Of a DNA stretch of 39,871 bases, positions 17,859 through 22,899 are shown in pieces; positions within the stretch are counted from its first letter, which is position 1; every line of letters begins with the position of its first letter. The position numbers and the translations under genes were made by a program. Source of the stretch: an uncultured Clostridia bacterium (GTDB lineage: Bacteria; Bacillota; Clostridia; UBA1212; UBA1255). The stretch lies in the NCBI GenBank assembly GCA_947625435.1, contig CANQOI010000018.1, positions 1 to 39,871 of the forward strand. Reading direction: 5' to 3'. The notes under the pieces were generated by a model. That model searched no databases, was not told where the DNA came from, and worked only from the letters and a program-made list of their open reading frames with translations.

Positions 17859-19193
17859 TCATCCTATCTGTATCTTTTCCAGCGGCAGGGACGACACTCT
17901 CGTATTCCTCGAGGATGAGAAGGCGAGCAGCATCGTTATGGAACCCACGCGGCCGAATATCATAAGGAAGCACAAAATAAGTGATGAAACGATGCCGAGC
18001 CCGGGCGTGATCCCCGTTGTCAGCCCTACCGTTGCCACGGCCGACGACGTTTCAAAAAGCGCGCTCAATATAGGGATCCCTTCTATGCGTGAAATAACGA
18101 CTGCGAAGCCGCAGGAAAGCGCCAGATAGAGCATTAAAACGCATGCCGCCGTGCGCGCAGTCTCCTCCTCGGTGCGCCTTCCGAAGCCTTCAGTATATTT
18201 TTTGTTCCTGAATGTGGAGCTTATCGAAAAGCACAGCACCGCGAATGTAGTCGTCTTGAGACCGCCCGCCGTAGACCCGGGAGAGCCGCCTATCAGCATG
18301 AGAAATATCATTACAAATCTGCCCGCTTCGGTCATTTTACCCATATCGACCGTATTAAATCCCGCCGTGCGCGCGCTCACGGACTGGAAGAAGGAAGCCG
18401 TTATCTGCTCCGACAGACCCCTGCCCGCATACGCGTCTCCGCCGCGCTCCGTAACGAATAAGACCGCGGCTCCCGCTAAAATCAGCGCCGCGCTCATAAA
18501 AAGCACAACGCGCGTGTGGAGGGACATTTTACGGTATCTGAAACGGCAGTCGAGTATATTGCGCCATACGAGGAATCCGAGCCCGCCCACGATTATAAGG
18601 AGCATTATTATTATGTTTACATATATATCCGACGAGAAACGCGTAAGGGACGAAAACCTCCCGCCCTCGCCCATGAGATCAAAGCCCGCGTTGCAGAATG
18701 CGGACACGCTGTGAAATACAGAATACCATATCCCGCGTGCGATCCCGAATTCCGGGCAAAACCGGAACGACAGCAAAAGAGCGCCGCTCCCTTCTATTAT
18801 GAGTGTTCCCAGAACGATAAAACGCGTTATGCGCACGATGCCTCCCAGCTCCGGTGCCGAAATGGAATTCTGCATGAGGTGGCGCGGAGAGAAGCCTATA
18901 TTCTTGCCCGTAAGCGAGACTGCCGTTATGCACACTGTCATAAAGCCTATGCCGCCTGTCTGAATGAGCAAAAGTATCACGGCCTGCCCGAACAGCGTCC
19001 AGTTTTCGTAAGTGTCAGACCTTATGAGTCCCGTGACACATGTAGCCGATGTGGCGGTAAAAAAGGACGTGAGCGGTGAAACGCCCGACGGATCCCGCCA
19101 CGAGACAGGCAGACAGAGCAGAGCCGTGCCTATAAGTATGATGGCGCAGTATCCTGTGAGGATTATCTTCATGGGAGAGATCTTACGTAAAAT
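17859..19193 (-). CDS. ktrB: KtrB/TrkH potassium channel subunit, probable ATT start
   Basis: This is the membrane subunit of the Ktr potassium uptake system. Four pore repeats are visible, each with its filter glycine: TCVTGL, FCNAGF, RTAGFN and ATVGLT. I propose that translation starts at the ATT at 19193. GGAGG (19201-19205) lies seven bases upstream, and the seven added residues (LRKISP after the start) align with the conserved R-x-(S/T)-P just before the first membrane helix of KtrB proteins. The next ATG (19172) has no ribosome binding site and would lose this part. With ATT the protein is 444 residues. The alternative start is ATG 19172 (437 residues). Confidence 0.88.
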   Translation of the reverse strand: MLRKISPMKIILTGYCAIILIGTALLCLPVSWRDPSGVSPLTSFFTATSATCVTGLIRSDTYENWTLFGQAVILLLIQTGGIGFMTVCITAVSLTGKNIGFSPRHLMQNSISAPELGGIVRITRFIVLGTLIIEGSGALLLSFRFCPEFGIARGIWYSVFHSVSAFCNAGFDLMGEGGRFSSLTRFSSDIYVNIIIMLLIIVGGLGFLVWRNILDCRFRYRKMSLHTRVVLFMSAALILAGAAVLFVTERGGDAYAGRGLSEQITASFFQSVSARTAGFNTVDMGKMTEAGRFVMIFLMLIGGSPGSTAGGLKTTTFAVLCFSISSTFRNKKYTEGFGRRTEEETARTAACVLMLYLALSCGFAVVISRIEGIPILSALFETSSAVATVGLTTGITPGLGIVSSLILCFLMIFGRVGSITMLLAFSSSRNTRVSSLPLEKIQIG

Positions 19194-19214
19194 AGCGAAA
19201 CCTCCGTGTGCATA

Positions 19215-19244
19215 AAACGCACTTAAAACAAACGCACTTTAAAC
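19215..19244. repeat. 15-base tandem direct repeat in the ktrB leader
   Basis: AAACGCACTTAAAAC (19215-19229) and AAACGCACTTTAAAC (19230-19244) abut and differ at one base. They lie 10 bases upstream of the ktrB ribosome binding site, in the likely promoter or leader, and could be an operator. Confidence 0.7.
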
Positions 19245-19247
19245 AAT

Positions 19248-19287
19248 CAATAAAGGCAGCTCGGAAAGTCTGCCTTCCCGTGCTGCC
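19248..19287 (-). terminator. intrinsic terminator of the secreted-protein gene
   Basis: Read leftward, GGCAGC pairs with GCTGCC around an inner GGAA/TTCC stem (19255-19287), followed by TTTATTG. It lies after the stop at 19314 and before the ktrB leader, so it separates the two leftward units. Confidence 0.65.
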
Positions 19288-19313
19288 CTTGTTGCATTTA
19301 TTGCCGCTTATTG

Positions 19314-20156
19314 TCAAGCCGCAACTCTTTTCCTTATGACTACTGTGGCCAGAAGCGCAGTCGCTGCTATAATGAATATAACAGATGCCGTGTCGGCAGT
19401 GCCGGCATTTCCTGCCGTGTTACCGCCGGTTGTCGAGCCGCCCGTGGAACCGCCCGTTGAGCCTCCCGTTGAGCCTCCCGTCGATCCGCCTGTGGAACCG
19501 CCCGTAGAACCTCCCGTCGATCCGCCTGCGGTGCTGCCCGCGTTCGGATTGTTTTCGTCAAGACCTATGAACACGCTGTCGTCAGCCTCGCCGCCCGCTA
19601 TGAGCTTGAAGCATGCGCAGCGATCGGGCGATGCATACTGTACGGAATCTGTTTCCCATTCGAAGCAGTCTTCCTTACCTTCTTTAACAAGGCCGCTCTG
19701 TACATGCATACCGGCGACCGGAGCCAAGCTCGGATCCAGAGGCGCCACATCGGTAACCTCAAGAACTACAACATAGTTTCCTGCGGGTACGGTCTTATCG
19801 AAAACGATCTCAAAATCCAGATTGTCGGATGTGCTCGTTCCGGATTTAGTGGCAACGGCAGTTCCGTCACGGCTGGTGTCAAAATCGTTGTCCCAGTTGT
19901 AGACCGACATGGTCCAGTCTATGGAACCGGAGCCTCCGCCCGGAGTCCACTGAGCAAAATGAATGCCCGTGAAAGCAACGGTCGTGTTAAAATGCACCGC
20001 ATAATACTGATCGGTATCAAGCACTATAGCGCTGCCCGGATCGCCGGGCTGCTCCGCGAATTCGGGATAGCCGGGAGTCGCGGCGAAAACAGTCGACATG
20101 CCGAGACATGCTATGAGCACTGAAACTACAGTGAAGAACAATATCGATTTCCTCAT
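19314..20156 (-). CDS. secreted surface protein with Gly-Gly-Ser-Thr repeats and C-terminal membrane anchor
   Basis: The 280 residues divide into a signal peptide (1-26, cleavage near VFAA), a globular beta-rich domain of about 180 residues with Cys164, Cys180 and Cys182, a flexible linker of nine GGST-type repeats (about 207-242), and a hydrophobic anchor (257-274) ending RKRVAA. The layout (linker, then a small TAD-T motif, then helix and basic tail) resembles sortase-processed or membrane-retained surface proteins, but no LPxTG is present. ATG 20156 has AGGAGG upstream; the in-frame extension to 20360 crosses the promoter. The family of the domain is not recognised. A strong promoter suggests high expression. 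Confidence 0.8.
   Translation of the reverse strand: MRKSILFFTVVSVLIACLGMSTVFAATPGYPEFAEQPGDPGSAIVLDTDQYYAVHFNTTVAFTGIHFAQWTPGGGSGSIDWTMSVYNWDNDFDTSRDGTAVATKSGTSTSDNLDFEIVFDKTVPAGNYVVVLEVTDVAPLDPSLAPVAGMHVQSGLVKEGKEDCFEWETDSVQYASPDRCACFKLIAGGEADDSVFIGLDENNPNAGSTAGGSTGGSTGGSTGGSTGGSTGGSTGGSTGGSTTGGNTAGNAGTADTASVIFIIAATALLATVVIRKRVAA
19431..19538. repeat. 12-base tandem repeats encoding (Gly-Gly-Ser-Thr)n
   Basis: About nine units of 12 bases encode the GGST linker on the minus strand. Units differ at third positions, so they are old and partly diverged, but the tract is a likely site of length change by slippage or recombination. Confidence 0.85.
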
Positions 20157-20189
20157 TGAAAGTACCTCCTGTAAAATAATTATGGCGCA

Positions 20190-20219
20190 ATTATAGTTTA
20201 ATTTTGTATAAACTGTCAA
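20190..20219 (-). promoter_or_regulatory. promoter of the secreted repeat protein
   Basis: On the minus strand a perfect TTGACA (20214-20219) is followed after 18 bases by a perfect TATAAT (20190-20195), about 33 bases before the ATG at 20156. Confidence 0.8.
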
Positions 20220-20289
20220 CCGTAAAATATAAATACGCACATAGCACCCGCGCCGCGCGCGGCAAATTGCAGGCAAAACGCAGACGCAT

Positions 20290-20325
20290 ATCAATAATAT
20301 TAATCCATAAATTAATTTTATTGAT
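20290..20325. promoter_or_regulatory. 36-base palindrome, candidate operator
   Basis: Arms ATCAATAATATTAAT (20290-20304) and ATTAATTTTATTGAT (20311-20325) match at 14 of 15 positions around a 6-base centre. It sits between divergent promoters, 28 bases upstream of the -35 box at 20354. AT-rich arms and no T-run make a terminator less likely than a protein-binding site. Confidence 0.6.
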
Positions 20326-20353
20326 ACAGAAATTATCTTTTTTATTTTACCTA

Positions 20354-20382
20354 TTGACAAAATAAATATAATGTTTTACTAT
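20354..20382 (+). promoter_or_regulatory. promoter of the DUF2089 / repeat-protein operon
   Basis: A perfect TTGACA (20354-20359), a 17-base spacer and TACTAT (20377-20382) precede the ATG at 20420 by 37 bases. A GTAAAAT heptamer (in reverse) ends four bases before the -35 box. Confidence 0.75.
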
Positions 20383-20419
20383 GACCACGCTGTAAATATA
20401 TATCTACGGAGGAATTGAC

Positions 20420-20797
20420 ATGATGTACGGAACGCCTAAGAAATGTCCCGTCTGCGGAGAGGAGCTTGTGATCACTCAGATGAGATGCGGTAACTGCAGG
20501 ACCGCGATCTCAGGTGAATTCAGGCAATGCAGATTCTGCCGGCTGGACGAAAGACATTCGGAATTTTTGATCGCTTTTCTTAAATGCAGGGGAAGCATCA
20601 AGGATGTGGAGAAGGAACTCGGCATATCGTATCCGTCGGTGCGGGCGCTGCTTGACAGTCTGCTCCGCGAGCTCGGACTGGACGGAAACACTGCGGCCGG
20701 CGAAAGCCCGTCTTCCGCAAGGATGGAAATACTTTCACAGGTGGCGGACGGCAGTATTTCACCGGACGAGGCATCCAGACTCCTGCGCCGCAATTGA
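20420..20797 (+). CDS. DUF2089 family zinc-ribbon / helix-turn-helix protein
   Basis: This small predicted regulator has 125 residues. An N-terminal zinc ribbon has CPVC (9-12) and CGNC (23-26), and an extra third pair CRFC (37-40) stands where the family usually has no cysteines. A helix-turn-helix-like segment (LKCRGSIKDVEKELGISYPS) covers about 54-73, and the C-terminus (about 101-125, EILSQVADGSISPDEASRLL) is a short two-helix module. The same module begins the next protein. DUF2089 proteins often stand next to stress-response genes with a YvlB/LiaX-like protein. A GGAGG lies upstream; ATG 20423 is an equally possible start. It probably controls its own operon, perhaps through the palindrome at 20290. 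Confidence 0.85.
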   Translation: MMYGTPKKCPVCGEELVITQMRCGNCRTAISGEFRQCRFCRLDERHSEFLIAFLKCRGSIKDVEKELGISYPSVRALLDSLLRELGLDGNTAAGESPSSARMEILSQVADGSISPDEASRLLRRN

Positions 20798-20830
20798 CGG
20801 CATCACTATATATTATTAGGAGGAATTCAT

Positions 20831-22504
20831 ATGTTTGGCAGAAATAAGAACGCGGAACGAGCCGGATCGGACAGCGAGATGATGAGGATACTGAACATGC
20901 TCAAAGACGGGCAGATAAGTCCTTCCGATGCCGAACGGCTCATAAGCGCCATGGAAGACGGGGCCCCTTCCGAAAGAGGAGCGGATCGGGCCGCGAACGA
21001 AATCAAAGGGACCGTATACGGCCGCGTAGAGGGCGACATCATAGGAGATGTGGACGAGATAGCCGAATCAGCCGTCATTTCGGGAAATATAGACGGAAAT
21101 GTGCTCGGAGATGTTGACGGCGTTGTCAAAGGGAGCGTTACGGGCCGCATAAAGGGCGATCTCAGCGGCAGCATAGACGGAGATGTGGGGAGCGTAGAAG
21201 GCGACCTCAACGGAAATGTGCGCGGAAACGTATGCGGCGATGTAGGGGGCGATCTTAACGGCAACGTGCACGGAAATGTGTGCGGCAGCGTAGGGGGAGA
21301 CCTTAACGGAAATGTGGACGGGAGAGTAGAAGGCAGCATAGGAGGCGACCTCAACGGCCATGTAGGCTGCGATGTAGGCGAAGTAGAGGGCGACCTTAAC
21401 GGAATTGTAAACGGAAGCGTGAACGGCGATATAGGAGGCGACCTCAACGGAAATGTGGACGGAAGCGTAGAGGGCGTCATAAAAGGAAGCTTTAACGGCA
21501 CTGTACGCCGCCATCCGAATAATATGAGCGGAGGCACGCGCGAGGGGTTTGGGAGACGCACTATACGTGTAAGACGCGATGACAGCAGGCCTGTGAACAT
21601 AAGATTTGCGAGGCATCAGAGAAACGGCATAAGCGGCACCGCGCGCCTGCAGTGGACGACCGACGAAGCCGAGAGAAACGAATGGTTCTCTCAGAGAGAA
21701 GCAGACAGACGCCGCCGCGAGAATGACAGGCGCCGCCGCGAAGGCGACAGAATGAGGCGCGAGCACGACAGAGAGATGCGCAGGGACAAAAATGCGGGAG
21801 CGGATATCATTTCACCGGTCGAAGGGAACATTTTCGGCATGGTATACGGAGACATACGTTCCGATGTGGAAGGTAATGTGCTTGACACGGTGGACGGGAA
21901 TATAACCGAGACGGGGCACGTGCGGGGCGCGATATATTCAAATGTGTACGGCGATGTCCGCGGCAGCGTAGGCGGCGACGTATACGGAATGATAGACGGC
22001 GACATAACCGGTGAAATAGGCGGAAACGTCGACAATCTCGTCACGGGCGATCTGCGCGGCACTGTTAAAGGCAGCGTAGGGGGACTGATAGACGGAAATC
22101 TTTCGGGAGAGGTGCTCGGAGACGTAGATTCGGTATGGGGCGATCTGTCGGGGCACGTAGCAGGAAATGTGAAAGGCGTACTTGACGGCGATCTTAAAGG
22201 CTCAGTCGACGGAGACCTGTTAGGCGCCGTGAACGGAAATATCAACGGCTTTGTCGGGGGAGACGCGGCAGGCGATATCGACGGCAACATAAACGGAACG
22301 GTCGGCGGCACGGTAAGAGGATCGGTGAACGGTGATATAACGGGCACTGTGGGAGGCTTTTCGGGAGAGCTTTCGGGAAATTTCAGCGGGCACTGCAGCG
22401 GGGATATGAGCGGCATAATACACGGCCGCTTCACGGGCACATGCGACGGCAGCAACACCGCCCGCGTGACGGCATCCGAAGCGCAGGAGACGCGCGCCTT
22501 GTAA
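20831..22504 (+). CDS. tetrapeptide-repeat (G-x-V-x) solenoid protein with N-terminal SHOCT-like module
   Basis: The 557-residue protein has four parts. Residues 14-43 (MMRILNMLKDGQISPSDAER) are a two-helix SHOCT-like module. Residues 58-226 and 328-540 are two solenoids with glycine at almost every fourth position, as G-(N/D/S)-(V/I/L)-x. Between them, about 276-320 is an extremely charged Arg/Glu/Asp helix. The repeats recall bactofilin and other polymerising beta-helices, but the strict four-residue period is unusual. No signal peptide or membrane segment is seen, so it should be cytoplasmic. AGGAGG precedes the ATG, 33 bases after the DUF2089 gene. In related operons this slot holds a YvlB-type protein with a DUF4097 domain. 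Function is unknown; scaffold or filament is inference. Confidence 0.8.
   Translation: MFGRNKNAERAGSDSEMMRILNMLKDGQISPSDAERLISAMEDGAPSERGADRAANEIKGTVYGRVEGDIIGDVDEIAESAVISGNIDGNVLGDVDGVVKGSVTGRIKGDLSGSIDGDVGSVEGDLNGNVRGNVCGDVGGDLNGNVHGNVCGSVGGDLNGNVDGRVEGSIGGDLNGHVGCDVGEVEGDLNGIVNGSVNGDIGGDLNGNVDGSVEGVIKGSFNGTVRRHPNNMSGGTREGFGRRTIRVRRDDSRPVNIRFARHQRNGISGTARLQWTTDEAERNEWFSQREADRRRRENDRRRREGDRMRREHDREMRRDKNAGADIISPVEGNIFGMVYGDIRSDVEGNVLDTVDGNITETGHVRGAIYSNVYGDVRGSVGGDVYGMIDGDITGEIGGNVDNLVTGDLRGTVKGSVGGLIDGNLSGEVLGDVDSVWGDLSGHVAGNVKGVLDGDLKGSVDGDLLGAVNGNINGFVGGDAAGDIDGNINGTVGGTVRGSVNGDITGTVGGFSGELSGNFSGHCSGDMSGIIHGRFTGTCDGSNTARVTASEAQETRAL
21002..21508 (+). repeat. first block of 12-base repeats encoding G-x-V-x tetrapeptides
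   Basis: Degenerate 12-base units encode about 42 tetrapeptides. A larger 16-residue super-repeat ending in GGDLNGNV recurs at least four times, pointing to growth by duplication of four-unit blocks. Confidence 0.75.
21812..22450 (+). repeat. second block of 12-base repeats encoding G-x-V-x tetrapeptides
   Basis: About 53 tetrapeptides encoded by degenerate 12-base units. This block is more diverged than the first, and GDLNGNV units are nearly absent. The last 40 residues shift to Ser-Gly-Phe rich units. Confidence 0.7.
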
Positions 22505-22529
22505 TCGCGATGACTTAGCGATATAATAG

Positions 22530-22556
22530 CGGCGCGCCCCAAAAGGGGACGCGCCG
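22530..22556 (+). terminator. hairpin after the repeat-protein gene
   Basis: CGGCGCG-CCCC, AAAA loop and GGGG-A-CGCGCCG form a strong stem with one bulged base, 25 bases after the stop. The following sequence is GAAAAATG, so there is no T-run; termination is plausible but not classical. Confidence 0.45.
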
Positions 22557-22682
22557 AAAAATGTCATATTTTATCGACTGATATTATTTTGTCGTGATAA
22601 ATATTCTGATTTTTGCATTTTTGATTATTTTTGATTAAGCGGGAAAAAGATATATTTGAAATGATTTTTAAAATTATGGTCA

Positions 22683-22728
22683 ATTGGAAAAGTAAACTCC
22701 ACTTTGCACTGAAATTTACTTTTCCAAT
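22683..22728. repeat. perfect 14-base inverted repeat upstream of the opp promoter
   Basis: ATTGGAAAAGTAAA (22683-22696) and TTTACTTTTCCAAT (22715-22728) are exact complements around an 18-base loop. It lies 31 bases before the -35 box of the opp promoter. It may be an operator or a leftover of an inserted element; no T-run follows. Confidence 0.8.
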
Positions 22729-22759
22729 CGAGAAAACGTGAAAATCGCGAAAAAAACTA

Positions 22760-22789
22760 TTTACAAATCCCGATGGGGTGTAATATAAT
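22760..22789 (+). promoter_or_regulatory. promoter of the opp operon
   Basis: TTTACA (22760-22765), an 18-base spacer and a perfect TATAAT (22784-22789). Transcription would begin near 22796, leaving a leader of about 105 bases before the oppA ATG. Confidence 0.75.
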
Positions 22790-22800
22790 ACCTGAAAAAT

Positions 22801-22846
22801 AAAGTTCGTGTGTCAGAGGCGCCTTTGACGCACAGACTTTGTTTTT
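22801..22846 (+). terminator. hairpin plus T-run in the opp leader (attenuator candidate)
   Basis: A 15-base arm (22801-22815) pairs with 22826-22840 in 14 of 15 positions counting two G-U pairs, with a 10-base loop, followed by GTTTTTG. It starts only a few bases after the transcription start, so it would stop transcription at about +50 unless relieved. A second small stem (TATATAC, 22855-22861, with GTATATA, 22869-22875) follows. Confidence 0.6.
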
Positions 22847-22899
22847 GAGGAAAATATATACATACAGTGTATATAAAAATTTTAATGGAGGAATTCATC

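Noticed and set aside
19194-19250. c-di-AMP (ydaO) riboswitch before ktrB
   Set aside because: Ktr genes are often controlled this way, but the available leader is far too short and shows only a tandem repeat.
19431-19538. Short tandem repeats considered as CRISPR or a regulatory satellite
   Set aside because: They encode a regular GGST linker in a gene with signal peptide and anchor; codon variation shows they are coding.
20157-20360. Longer N-terminus of the GGST surface protein
   Set aside because: It crosses the TTGACA/TATAAT promoter and has no ribosome binding site; the start at 20156 gives a normal signal peptide.
21002-22450. Repeats considered as a CRISPR array
   Set aside because: Units are 12 bases, degenerate, in frame within a gene, with no spacers of regular length and no cas genes.
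20827-22542. Long minus-strand open frames (257 and 283 codons) opposite the repeat-protein gene
   Set aside because: They are created by the 12-base periodicity of the sense gene, are Pro/Ser low-complexity sequence, and lack ribosome binding sites and promoters.
22796-22899. T-box or known riboswitch in the opp leader
   Set aside because: The leader is about 100 bases with a single main hairpin and no T-box or other conserved riboswitch sequence I can recognise.
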